DNA of 64,000 nt from Lentzea jiangxiensis (GTDB lineage Bacteria > Actinomycetota > Actinomycetes > Mycobacteriales > Pseudonocardiaceae), in NCBI RefSeq assembly GCF_900104175.1, contig NZ_FNIX01000018.1, forward strand, positions 86,417 to 150,416. The letters are read 5' to 3'. The position numbers were made by a program, and so were the translations under genes. Numbering within the stretch: position 1 is the first letter of the stretch; each line of letters begins with the position of its first letter. Under the pieces are notes generated by a model. It searched no databases. It saw only the letters and a program-made list of their open reading frames with translations, and was not told the origin of the DNA. Shown here piece by piece: positions 1 through 7,750 of the stretch.

Positions 1-2
1 CG

Positions 3-395
3 TTGCGCCGGGCGGGCGGCGGGGCGATCGTGAACATCTCCTCGACGATGGGCAACACGGGGTCGCCGTTCTACGCGCCCTACGTCGCGAGCAAGTGGGC
101 GTCGCGCGGACTGACCAGGACCGCGGCGCTGGAGCTCGGCCGCGACGGCATCCGGGTGAACTCGATCCACCCCGGGGTGGTGGCGACACCGCTGATCACC
201 GAGCCGGTGGCGGACGGTCAGCCCGCGATCGGCGACGTCTACTCCCCCGCGCCGTTCGCCGTGCCGCGGCTGGGCGAGCCCGGCGAGGTCACCTCGCTGG
301 TGCTCTACCTCGCTTCGGAGGAGGCGGCGTTCGCGACCGGGTCGGAGTTCGTGCTGGACGGCGGGCTGCTGCTCGGGCCGGCCCTAGCGGCGTAG
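3..395 (+). CDS. Short-chain dehydrogenase/reductase, C-terminal part (cut by window start)
   Basis: This is the C-terminal half of a classical SDR oxidoreductase; the reading frame is open to the window edge, so the Rossmann GxxxGxG part lies outside. Visible are the NISS strand with the catalytic Ser, the active-site Y-x-x-x-K (YVASK), the NSIHPGVVATP segment that follows the active site, and the C-terminal SEFVLDGG motif typical of classical SDRs. It would oxidise or reduce a hydroxyl or keto group with NAD(P)(H); the substrate cannot be told. Its 3' end overlaps by 12 bases the 3' end of the convergent SARP regulator gene. Confidence 0.9.
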   Translation: MRRAGGGAIVNISSTMGNTGSPFYAPYVASKWASRGLTRTAALELGRDGIRVNSIHPGVVATPLITEPVADGQPAIGDVYSPAPFAVPRLGEPGEVTSLVLYLASEEAAFATGSEFVLDGGLLLGPALAA

Positions 396-3221
396 CCGGT
401 CGAGGTGGTCGCGGACCGGGCCGAACGTGAAGAGCCCGGTGCCCGCGGCGAGCTCGTGCTCCGCCGGGAGCAGCAGGTCGTGCGCACGTTCCCGGAGCTC
501 GTCGTCCTCCAGGCGGATCGCCGCCATCGCCAGCAGGCACGCCCGCACCTCGCTGAGCAGATCCCGGGGTCCTGAGCCCAGCGCTCGCGCCGCCTTCGCC
601 GCCTCGTCCGCGGGCAGCACCAGCGGGCGCACCCAGTCCCGGTGCGGACCCCAGTCGTCGTCCAGGTCCACCGCGGACGGGCCGTGCAGGCTCAGCAGGG
701 CCAGCGGCAGCAGGCCGCGTTCCATGCCCCACATCCCCGTGCCCCGCACGCGTGCGGCGGCGGCCCGGTAGGCGCGGTCGGCTTCGGCCTTCCGGCCGGC
801 TGCGGCCAGTTCCAGCCCCGCGTACCAGTCGGTGAAGACGCCGACGAGCGGCAGGTCGTGCCGTTCGGCCAGGTCGTCGGCGGCCTTCGCGTGCCGGCCG
901 GCGGTGCCGAACTCGGCCAGGGCCGCGTGGGCCTGGACGAGGACCAGGTGGCCGAGGACCTCGTGGGTCACCGAGTGCTGTCCGACCTCGACGAGGTCGC
1001 GGCCGATGGCGGCGCGTTCGCGGGCGAGACCGGCGCGCTGGAACGTGTGCATGAAGCGGGCGTTGAGGGCGAACGCGCGGAGCCCGGGATCGCCGAGGGC
1101 TTTCGCGATGGCCTCGGCCTCCTCCGCTTCGGCGAGGCGGGCGCTGGTGCCCCGGTCCTCCATCGCGATGGTCGCGAGCAGGCGGGCCCGGGTGGCGGTG
1201 GGGCCGGGGAACGCCGCCAGCGTGCGTTCGGCGGCGGCGATGATCTCGGCGGAGTGGGCGGGGTCGTCGTTGGTGGTCCAGATGCCGGGGACGTCGAAGG
1301 AGCCGAGGACGTCCGCGACGGCCTGCGGGTCGGCGGCGGAGCTCCGCAACGCCGCCGAGCGCTGCTCCCGCGCCTCCACCAGGGCTCCGCTCACGGCCAA
1401 CGCCCTGACCAGCCCGGTCACCAGGTCGAGCCGCACCCCGTCGGCCGCCGCGATCGCCGCCCGCCACAGCCGCACCGCCTCACGCGGTGACCTCGTTCCG
1501 GCCGCGGCCCCCGCCAGAGCCCTGACGGCCGCCGTTCCCCGTGCGCCCGCCAGCAGGTAGTGGTGCGCGAGCACGTGCACGTCGTCCGGCCGCAACGACT
1601 CGAGCGCCGACGCGACGGCGGCGTGCCAGCCCGCGCGCCTGGTCAGCGACACCTCCTCGTACACCGTGTCGCGCACCAACGCGTGCGTGAAGCGGAAGCG
1701 GCCTGGCGCGACCTCGACCACGAACCCCGCCTCCAGTGCGAGGTCCAGCGCGTCGAGCACGTCGGAGCCGGCCAGGGCGCTCAGCAGGTCCACCTCGACG
1801 TCACGCCCCAGCACCGACGCCTGGTGCAGCACCCGCCGCGCCTGCGCGGGCAACCGGCCGAGGCGGTGGCGCAGGACGTCCCGCACCCCCGCCGGAACGT
1901 CGCCGAGGTCGCCGCCCGAGGACACCAGCCGGACGAGTTCCTCGACGTAGAACGGGTTGCCGCCGCTGCGCGCGTGGATCGCCCGCGCGTCCGACGAGCC
2001 CACGAGCTCGCCGACCGCCTCCTCGGACAGCCCGGTGAGCTCGACGCGGACCGGGCCGAGGCGGGCCAGCGCCTCCAGCGGCACGGCGGTGCGCGACGTG
2101 GCGACGATCAGCACGCGGCCGGAGAGCCTGCGGCCGGTGAACGCGGCCAGCACCGCCAGCGTCTCGTCGTCCGCCTGGTGCAGGTCGTCCAGCACGACGA
2201 CCACCGGCGCCGCCGCCTCCACGGCCGACACCACCGAGAGCCTCAGGTGGAAGCGGTCGGCGGAGGCGAGCCGCTCCCCCAGCCCCTCCACGACCTGCTG
2301 CCACGGCCACGCCACCGGGGCGTCCTCCGGGCAGCGCGCCCAGACCGCGGTCCAGCCGCGCCCGGCCAGGGCACCGGAGAAGGCCTCCGCCAGCGCGGTC
2401 TTGCCCACGCCGGCCTCGCCCGTCACCAGCGCGACGCCCAGTCCGGCGGCCGGCACCGCCGCCTCCAGCGCCGAGAGCTCCGCCGACCGTCCCACCAGCA
2501 CGGGAGCGGAGATCATCAGGCCGGGCGCCTGGGTGAGGATGTCCGACTCCAGCGCGCGCAGCTCGGCCCCCGGGTCGACGCCCAGGGTCGACACGAGCGC
2601 GTGCCGGGCATCGCGCACCGCCTCCAGGGCGTCGCCCTGCCGTCCCTCGCGGTAGAGCGCCAGTGCCAGCAGGCTCCAGGCCTTCTCGCGCCACGGGTGG
2701 TCGGCGAGGTGGGCGCGCAGATCCGCCACCACCTCGGCGGACCGGCCGAGTGCCAGTGCGGCGGAAGCCCGGCGTTCGACCGCGACCAGCCGCAGCTCCT
2801 CCAGCCGGTCGATCTCCGCCCGCGCCCAGAACTCGTCGGCGAACTCGGCGTAGGCGGGACCGCGCCACAACGCCAGCGCACCGTCCAACGCGGACAGGTC
2901 ACCACCGAGCATCTGCTCGAACCGCCAGGCGTCGACGTCCTCGGCGAGCAACGCGTACCCCGCGCCCTCGGTGACCAGCAGGGTGGACGGGGTCCGGGGT
3001 GGACGGTCGGGCTCCAGGGCCTTGCGCAGCGCGCCGACGAACGTCTGGACCGTCCCGACCGCCCCGTCCGGCGGGTCCTCCCACAGGTCGGCGACGAGCG
3101 TGCGCACCGGAACGACCCGGCGGCGGGCGACGAGCAGCCGCGCCAGCACGGCGCGCTGCTTGGGACCGCCGAGACGGGCGGACCCCGCGGTCAGGGGGCC
3201 GAGCACCCCGAACGTCACCAC
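384..3221 (-). CDS. SARP/AfsR-type transcriptional regulator with AAA ATPase domain
   Basis: A 945-residue regulator. The first about 95 residues form an OmpR-like winged helix (TFGVLGPL start, PKQRAVLARLL), followed by a bacterial transcriptional activation domain (to about residue 240; WREKAWSLLALALYREGR). A STAND-type ATPase follows, with Walker A GEAGVGKTAL near residue 275 and Walker B VVVVLDDLHQADD, then a long helical TPR-like C-terminus. This architecture is that of AfsR-like activators of secondary metabolism or morphology. I chose the GTG at 3221 (first of two tandem GTGs) because GGAG lies 6 bases upstream and the winged-helix domain starts there; the frame extends further upstream. 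It is divergent from the hydrolase gene, only 53 bases away, which makes that gene a plausible target. Confidence 0.88.
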   Translation of the reverse strand: MVTFGVLGPLTAGSARLGGPKQRAVLARLLVARRRVVPVRTLVADLWEDPPDGAVGTVQTFVGALRKALEPDRPPRTPSTLLVTEGAGYALLAEDVDAWRFEQMLGGDLSALDGALALWRGPAYAEFADEFWARAEIDRLEELRLVAVERRASAALALGRSAEVVADLRAHLADHPWREKAWSLLALALYREGRQGDALEAVRDARHALVSTLGVDPGAELRALESDILTQAPGLMISAPVLVGRSAELSALEAAVPAAGLGVALVTGEAGVGKTALAEAFSGALAGRGWTAVWARCPEDAPVAWPWQQVVEGLGERLASADRFHLRLSVVSAVEAAAPVVVVLDDLHQADDETLAVLAAFTGRRLSGRVLIVATSRTAVPLEALARLGPVRVELTGLSEEAVGELVGSSDARAIHARSGGNPFYVEELVRLVSSGGDLGDVPAGVRDVLRHRLGRLPAQARRVLHQASVLGRDVEVDLLSALAGSDVLDALDLALEAGFVVEVAPGRFRFTHALVRDTVYEEVSLTRRAGWHAAVASALESLRPDDVHVLAHHYLLAGARGTAAVRALAGAAAGTRSPREAVRLWRAAIAAADGVRLDLVTGLVRALAVSGALVEAREQRSAALRSSAADPQAVADVLGSFDVPGIWTTNDDPAHSAEIIAAAERTLAAFPGPTATRARLLATIAMEDRGTSARLAEAEEAEAIAKALGDPGLRAFALNARFMHTFQRAGLARERAAIGRDLVEVGQHSVTHEVLGHLVLVQAHAALAEFGTAGRHAKAADDLAERHDLPLVGVFTDWYAGLELAAAGRKAEADRAYRAAAARVRGTGMWGMERGLLPLALLSLHGPSAVDLDDDWGPHRDWVRPLVLPADEAAKAARALGSGPRDLLSEVRACLLAMAAIRLEDDELRERAHDLLLPAEHELAAGTGLFTFGPVRDHLDRLRR

Positions 3222-3274
3222 CCGCTGACTCCGGTGCTGATCGGTTGCTGATCGGGCGGCGGGAAGCTCCCGGC

Positions 3275-4138
3275 GTGAACCACACCGCATTCGACCACCA
3301 GCGGGTCCAGGTCGACGACGGCGTTGAGCTCAACGTCGCCACCACGGGCCACGGCAGCCCCGTCGTCCTGCTGCACGGCTTCCCGCAGACCCACCTCATG
3401 TGGCGGCACGTCGCCGCCGACCTGGCCGCCGACCACACCGTGATCATGCCCGACCTGCGGGGCTACGGCGACAGCGACAAGCCCGCCGACACCGGCCTCA
3501 CCTACGCCAAGCGCACGATGGGCGCCGACGTGGTGAAGGTGGCCCAGGCGCTCGGCCACGACCGGTTCGCGCTCGCCGGCCACGACCGGGGCGCGCTCGT
3601 GGCGTTCCGCACCGGCCTCGACCACCCGCGGCACGTCACCCACCTCGCGTCCCTGGACGTCCTGCCGACCCTCGACATGTGGGACGTGATGCGCGGGACG
3701 TCCGCCGCCATCGGGTTCCACCTCTTCCTGATGGCCCAGCCACCCGGTCTCGCCGAACAGATGATCAGCGCCGTCCCGGACGTGTTCTTCGGCCACTTCC
3801 TCGACATCTGGAGCCGGCAGCCGTTCCCCGAGGACGTCCGCGCGGAGTACCTGCGCGCCTCGCGGGAGGCCGTCACCTCGATCGTCGCGGACTACCGGGC
3901 GTCGGCGACGGTCGACGTCGAGCACGACACCGCGGACAGGAACGCGGGCGCCCGGCTGGAGATGCCGGTCACCGTGCTGCAGCAGGACTGGGGCGCGGCG
4001 CTCGGCTTCGACGCACAGGAGCTCTGGCGGGCGTGGGCACCCGACCTCGACCACCGGACGGTCTCTTGTGGACACTTCATGGCCGAGGAGGCCCCCGAGG
4101 TGGTGTCCCAGGCGATCCGCGACCTGGTGAAGAGGTAG
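3275..4138 (+). CDS. Alpha/beta hydrolase (haloacetate dehalogenase/epoxide hydrolase-like)
   Basis: A 287-residue alpha/beta-hydrolase. It has the oxyanion motif LLHGFPQTHLMW, the PDLRGYGDSDKP loop, a nucleophile elbow GHDRGA with Asp (not Ser) as nucleophile, and the catalytic His in SCGHFMAEEAPE near the C-terminus. An Asp nucleophile in a GHDRGA elbow after HGFPQT is the pattern of fluoroacetate/haloacetate dehalogenases and soluble epoxide hydrolases. The exact substrate is unknown. The GTG start at 3275 is preceded by a GGGAAG ribosome site, and the protein begins where the family's first beta strand begins. It is divergent from the SARP regulator. Confidence 0.85.
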   Translation: MNHTAFDHQRVQVDDGVELNVATTGHGSPVVLLHGFPQTHLMWRHVAADLAADHTVIMPDLRGYGDSDKPADTGLTYAKRTMGADVVKVAQALGHDRFALAGHDRGALVAFRTGLDHPRHVTHLASLDVLPTLDMWDVMRGTSAAIGFHLFLMAQPPGLAEQMISAVPDVFFGHFLDIWSRQPFPEDVRAEYLRASREAVTSIVADYRASATVDVEHDTADRNAGARLEMPVTVLQQDWGAALGFDAQELWRAWAPDLDHRTVSCGHFMAEEAPEVVSQAIRDLVKR

Positions 4139-4168
4139 TTCCCCCGGCGCTTTCAGCCGGTGGGACGC

Positions 4169-4258
4169 GCGGGTGCCGGAGACGCGGGTGCCGGAGACGC
4201 GGGTGCCGGAGACGCGGGTGCCGGAGACGCGGGTGCCGGAGACGCGGGTGCCGGAGAC
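4169..4258. repeat. 15-bp minisatellite, six perfect copies
   Basis: Six uninterrupted, identical copies of the 15-mer GCGGGTGCCGGAGAC lie between the stop of the hydrolase gene and the convergent small membrane protein gene, with partial units on both edges. The period is a multiple of three, but no convincing gene uses the repeat. It is probably a slippage-prone intergenic tandem repeat. Confidence 0.97.
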
Positions 4259-4293
4259 GCGGAGACAGCCGCGGACCGGGCACCTGGCGTCAC

Positions 4294-4659
4294 TCAGGCC
4301 TTGACGCGCCCCTTGGTCGTCCACATCCGGTAGCCGGCCGACAAGGCCTCCGCCTCCGACCCGAACGCCGTGTCGCCCTTCATCCGCCGGTAGTACGGCG
4401 AATCGGGCGTGTGGTAGACCATCGTCTTGGAGTTGCCCTTGACCGGCAACGACTTCCGCACCGGCTGCGCCTCGGCGACCGGCGCGGGCGGCCGCTCGTC
4501 GATCACCACCTGCTCCGGCGGGCGGGGTGCGGGCAGGGCGAGGCGGGGCTTCGGCGGGACCGGCCGCTGACGACCGCGCACCGACAGCCACGTCACCAGG
4601 GAGCCGACGCCGAACGACGCCGCGCACAGCAGGAACATCTGCGAGAACAACCAGAGCAC
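4294..4659 (-). CDS. Small membrane protein with C-terminal sunset-like domain (ArfB/ArfC-like)
   Basis: A 121-residue protein. One N-terminal transmembrane helix (about residues 3-27, ending before the basic VRGRQR) is followed by a Pro/Ala-rich linker and a compact C-terminal segment (about 72-118) with VKGNSKTMVYH, SPYYRRMKGDTAF and EALSAGYR. This resembles the small sunset domain found next to ArfA/OmpATb-type proteins in actinobacteria. It follows the OmpA-like gene by 9 bases on the same strand, so the two are almost surely co-transcribed. By analogy with the mycobacterial arf operon it may help the OmpA-like partner; the function is inferred only from context. Confidence 0.7.
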   Translation of the reverse strand: MLWLFSQMFLLCAASFGVGSLVTWLSVRGRQRPVPPKPRLALPAPRPPEQVVIDERPPAPVAEAQPVRKSLPVKGNSKTMVYHTPDSPYYRRMKGDTAFGSEAEALSAGYRMWTTKGRVKA

Positions 4660-4668
4660 GGGTAACTC

Positions 4669-5634
4669 CTAACGGACTGCGACGTCGACCTGGCGGGTGG
4701 CCGGGTCGTACTCGCCGTCGGGGGCGGGACGGGTCTCGATGGCGATCAACGCGGGCGACACGCCCTGGCCGACGAGGACGTCGCGGACCATCTCCCCGCG
4801 CTTCGCGGCCACCGCCTGGTCCGTGCCGTGGGCCACCAGGGTGATCGAGGCGCGCGGCGCCACGAGGAGCATGCGGCCGACTCGCTCGACCAGCACCGGG
4901 CCGTGGCCTTCCCACGCCGTGGTGCCCTGCACGAACCGGATCGCGCCGTTGCCGCTGACCATGCGGGAGATCGAGTCGTGCAGCGCCCCGACGTTGAGGT
5001 CGCCGACCGGCGCGGACGGCGCGATCTCGATGCGGTCGGTGAGCCGCAGGCCGTTCGCCGCCTGCGCGACGGCCTCGCGGACCGCCGTCGCACGGGCCTC
5101 GTCGGGCACGCGGGCGGCGACGGCGATCTGTCCCCTGTGGATGGTCGCGGTCACGTCCGACACCTTGGCGGACAGCGCGGCGGAGACCACGCGGCCGACG
5201 ACGGCGGGCGGGATCGGCAGCGTGCCGCCGAAGCGCAGGGCCGCGGTGACACGGCGGTCCTCGGCCTGCACGGCCTTGATCAACGCGCGGCGTTCCACGC
5301 CGTCGGCGACCGCGCCGGAGACCAGGACCTCGGTGCCGCGCACCGCGACGAGCAGCTGCGCGGGTTCGGCCCGCCGGACCTCGGCCGAGCCGACGCCGGA
5401 CACGTCCGAGACGACGGCGCGCACCGCGTCGGCCGAGCGCGGGGAGACCTCGCTGACGACGACCGTGCGGCCGTCGACCGCGACGACGCCGTGGTGGCCG
5501 GCCTTTTTCAGGGCTGCCCGCACGCCGGCGTGCAGCTCTCGTTCCATGCCACCGCCGTAGAGGAACACGCCGGTGGCGGCGAGCAGTGCGGGCACCAACA
5601 GCCCGCCGATCCAAACCGCGTGAGGCAAACGCAC
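4669..5634 (-). CDS. OmpA-family envelope protein, ArfA/OmpATb-like
   Basis: A 321-residue protein. An N-terminal membrane anchor (about residues 7-28) is followed by an extracytoplasmic region with repeated BON-like alpha/beta units (around 40-180). The C-terminal OmpA-like domain (about 210-321) shows the ASITLVAHGTDQAVAAKRGE segment and a conserved RQVDV end. This layout matches mycobacterial ArfA (OmpATb), an envelope protein linked to acid or ammonia response and with disputed pore activity. It is the first gene of a two-gene operon with the small sunset-domain protein. Confidence 0.75.
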   Translation of the reverse strand: MRLPHAVWIGGLLVPALLAATGVFLYGGGMERELHAGVRAALKKAGHHGVVAVDGRTVVVSEVSPRSADAVRAVVSDVSGVGSAEVRRAEPAQLLVAVRGTEVLVSGAVADGVERRALIKAVQAEDRRVTAALRFGGTLPIPPAVVGRVVSAALSAKVSDVTATIHRGQIAVAARVPDEARATAVREAVAQAANGLRLTDRIEIAPSAPVGDLNVGALHDSISRMVSGNGAIRFVQGTTAWEGHGPVLVERVGRMLLVAPRASITLVAHGTDQAVAAKRGEMVRDVLVGQGVSPALIAIETRPAPDGEYDPATRQVDVAVR

Positions 5635-5743
5635 CGCGCAGGGGTACCGGAACGAAAGATCGCGAAGCCAGCTGCTTCAGCCTTTCGAGCCGAACCTCAC
5701 CCGGTCAGGTGACGGGAGTCGCGCCCGCCACCCGTCGCCCCGT

Positions 5744-6262
5744 CTACTCCACGGTGGTCCGCGTCCGGCGCCACGCGATCACGATCAGTGCGATCAGACC
5801 GAACAGCGGGATCGTGCTGATGGCCCACGACAGGCCCATCGGCGGGCCGGGCTGCTCCATCACCTGCAGGTTCTTCAGCTCACCGGTGCCGGCGCCCGCG
5901 GGACCCTCGACGTCGAAGCGCAAGGTCCACGTGCCCGGCTCGGGCATGGCGTGGATGTCGAGGCCCCACACCTCCCGCTTGCGCGGATGGCGCGCCAGCG
6001 GGCCGTCGTCCTGCGCCACGCCGCTGTGCAGCATGGTCAGCGTGCCCTTCTTGCCCGCGATCCCGTCCTCGGGCGCGAACGTGAAGTCCAGCGACTGCAT
6101 GGCTTTCACGGGCCAGGTGCTGAACCCGACGGTCAGGTCGTACGGCCCTGCCTGCACCTTCTCGGTGTGCACGACGTTCACGGGCTCGAAGGCGAGCGAC
6201 GGGGTGGCGAGGCCGAGCAGCAACGCCACCGTGCCCGCGAGTCCCAGCAACGTTCTACGCAT
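5744..6262 (-). CDS. Exported protein with C-terminal membrane anchor, unknown function
   Basis: A 172-residue protein I do not recognise. It has a clear signal peptide (hydrophobic LLGLAGTVALLLGLATPSLA, cut before FEP), a beta-rich extracytoplasmic domain of about 110 residues, and a C-terminal transmembrane helix (about 143-164) ending in the basic tail WRRTRTT. It overlaps the preceding membrane-protein gene by 8 bases and is the last gene of a four-gene operon running leftward from 9081. The neighbours are also exported or membrane-bound, so the four probably form one envelope complex. Confidence 0.65.
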   Translation of the reverse strand: MRRTLLGLAGTVALLLGLATPSLAFEPVNVVHTEKVQAGPYDLTVGFSTWPVKAMQSLDFTFAPEDGIAGKKGTLTMLHSGVAQDDGPLARHPRKREVWGLDIHAMPEPGTWTLRFDVEGPAGAGTGELKNLQVMEQPGPPMGLSWAISTIPLFGLIALIVIAWRRTRTTVE

Positions 6263-7346
6263 GGCGGTTCTCCTTGGCGGGGACGAGGTGGCGCAGCATG
6301 TGGCCGAACCGCCGGCCGAGCATCCCGGCCAGCGCGCCGAGCACCGCGCCCGCGACGACGGTCGCGATGTAGCGCTCGGTGTTCGGGAAGGGGCTGCCGT
6401 AGGTGAGCATGCGCTGCAGCGGCGCGCAGGCCGTGATGATCACGCCGCCGACCGCGCCGGAGACCCATGCGGGCAGCTTGTGCAGCAGTTCCACCGCGAT
6501 CGCGACGAGGACGAGACTCATCGGGATCATGTTGGGCAGTCCGGGGATGCCGTCGGCGTAGTCGCGCAGCGGCAGGCCGGTGGCGTCCGCGTAGACCTCG
6601 GTCGCCCACGGCGAGAACCACCAGAACAACGCCTGGAGCGCGGCGACGACCACGGCGACGGTCAAGGCACCACCGCGCTGCTTCAGGACGTACGCGCCCA
6701 TGAACAGGATCATCACCGAGAAGAACGCGCTGCCGGCGTTGACCGTGTTGACCGGACCGCCGGGCAACGCGCGCAGGCCGAGCACCGTGACCATGCTGAA
6801 CGCGAGCAGCGTCGCCGCGGACGCCGCGACACCGTAGGTGCCCCAGCGCTGGTCCCGGGCGACGGCGAAGATCATGACCGCGCCGACCATCGTGATCGAG
6901 ATCGACAGCAGCAGCCCGATGTGCGGCGGCGAGTCGATGACGGCGTCGAAGCCGTACAGGCCGTGCCACCACTGGTCCCACAAGCCGTAGACCAGGAACA
7001 GCGCGGCGCCGACGCCCGAGATCAGGTAGCCGACGGGCGCGGCGAACGTGCGGCCGAAGACGCCGACCGCGCGGCCGCCGACGATCGGGTCGACCTCCTT
7101 GGCGCGCTTGGTGTCCGCCGTCGTCATCAGGACGACGGCGAGGCTGGCCAGGCCCGAGATCGCGCTGCCCGCGTACAGGAACAGGTGCGGCATGGTGAAG
7201 AACGTGTCCGGCCCGACGTCGGAGTGCCACTGGATGTCCCAGGTCAGGCCGATGAGCGAGAGCAGGGTGCCGCCGAGCACGACGCTCGCCGGGACCAGCC
7301 CGCGCGGCACCGTCCTCGCCGGCGACGCTACCGCCGTGATGTCCAC
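6255..7346 (-). CDS. Multi-pass membrane protein, unknown function
   Basis: A 363-residue protein with about nine to ten predicted transmembrane helices. Helix 1 is PASVVLGGTLLSLIGLTWDI, and the loop after it carries WHSDVGPDTFFTMPHLFLYAG. Several His and Met residues sit near membrane faces (WDIQWHSD, MPHLF, WDQWWHGLYG), a pattern seen in metal- or heme-handling membrane proteins, but I cannot assign a family. The GTG at 7346 has a GGAGG 8 bases upstream. It is the third gene of the operon, 17 bases after the FixH/YtkA-like gene. Confidence 0.65.
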   Translation of the reverse strand: MDITAVASPARTVPRGLVPASVVLGGTLLSLIGLTWDIQWHSDVGPDTFFTMPHLFLYAGSAISGLASLAVVLMTTADTKRAKEVDPIVGGRAVGVFGRTFAAPVGYLISGVGAALFLVYGLWDQWWHGLYGFDAVIDSPPHIGLLLSISITMVGAVMIFAVARDQRWGTYGVAASAATLLAFSMVTVLGLRALPGGPVNTVNAGSAFFSVMILFMGAYVLKQRGGALTVAVVVAALQALFWWFSPWATEVYADATGLPLRDYADGIPGLPNMIPMSLVLVAIAVELLHKLPAWVSGAVGGVIITACAPLQRMLTYGSPFPNTERYIATVVAGAVLGALAGMLGRRFGHMLRHLVPAKENRHA

Positions 7347-7363
7347 AGTCGTTTCCTCCCCCT

Positions 7364-7750
7364 TCAGATGAGCAGGAGCGGGATGACGACCCGCTCCGTG
7401 CCGAGTGAGACGGTGATCTCCCATTGCCCGGCCATGAACAGGTCCACCTCCGGGACCCGGTAGTGGCCGGGTGCCAGCGGCGCGGCGGTGATCGGCGCGA
7501 GCGCGTGGCCCATCCGCGGCATCGCCGGCTCGACCGTCACGTCGCCCTGGGCGGCGTTGCCGGACCGGTCGGTGACGCGCAGGTCGAACGAGTTGCTGCC
7601 GGACTTGGTGCTCGTGGGTGTGAGCACGAACCGGTACCGCCCGCTTTCGGCGAGGTGCGGCTGGGCCTCGACGCTGCGGGGCCACAGGACGACCAGCGCC
7701 GCCACGACGGCGACGACGGCGGCCAGGGTCACGAGGACCGAGCGCTTCAC
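7364..7750 (-). CDS. FixH/YtkA-like membrane-anchored beta-sandwich protein
   Basis: A 128-residue protein with an N-terminal membrane anchor (about 5-24, VTLAAVVAVVAALVVLWP). An extracytoplasmic beta-sandwich follows with the MPRMGHALAPI and GQWEITVSL signatures that recur in YtkA/FixH/CopC-like domains often tied to copper handling. The GTG at 7750 overlaps the stop of the upstream gene (GTGA), giving translational coupling. A copper-related role is an inference from this fold and from the His/Met motifs of its neighbours. Confidence 0.6.
   Translation of the reverse strand: MKRSVLVTLAAVVAVVAALVVLWPRSVEAQPHLAESGRYRFVLTPTSTKSGSNSFDLRVTDRSGNAAQGDVTVEPAMPRMGHALAPITAAPLAPGHYRVPEVDLFMAGQWEITVSLGTERVVIPLLLI

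Noticed and set aside
1560..3251. Long open frame of over 500 codons on the + strand, antisense to the SARP regulator
   Set aside because: High GC leaves antisense frames open. The translation is His/Arg/Gln-rich with no motif, while the minus strand has clear regulator domains.
4169..4258. Possible CRISPR array
   Set aside because: The 15-base units are contiguous with no spacers and there are no cas genes nearby. It is a minisatellite.
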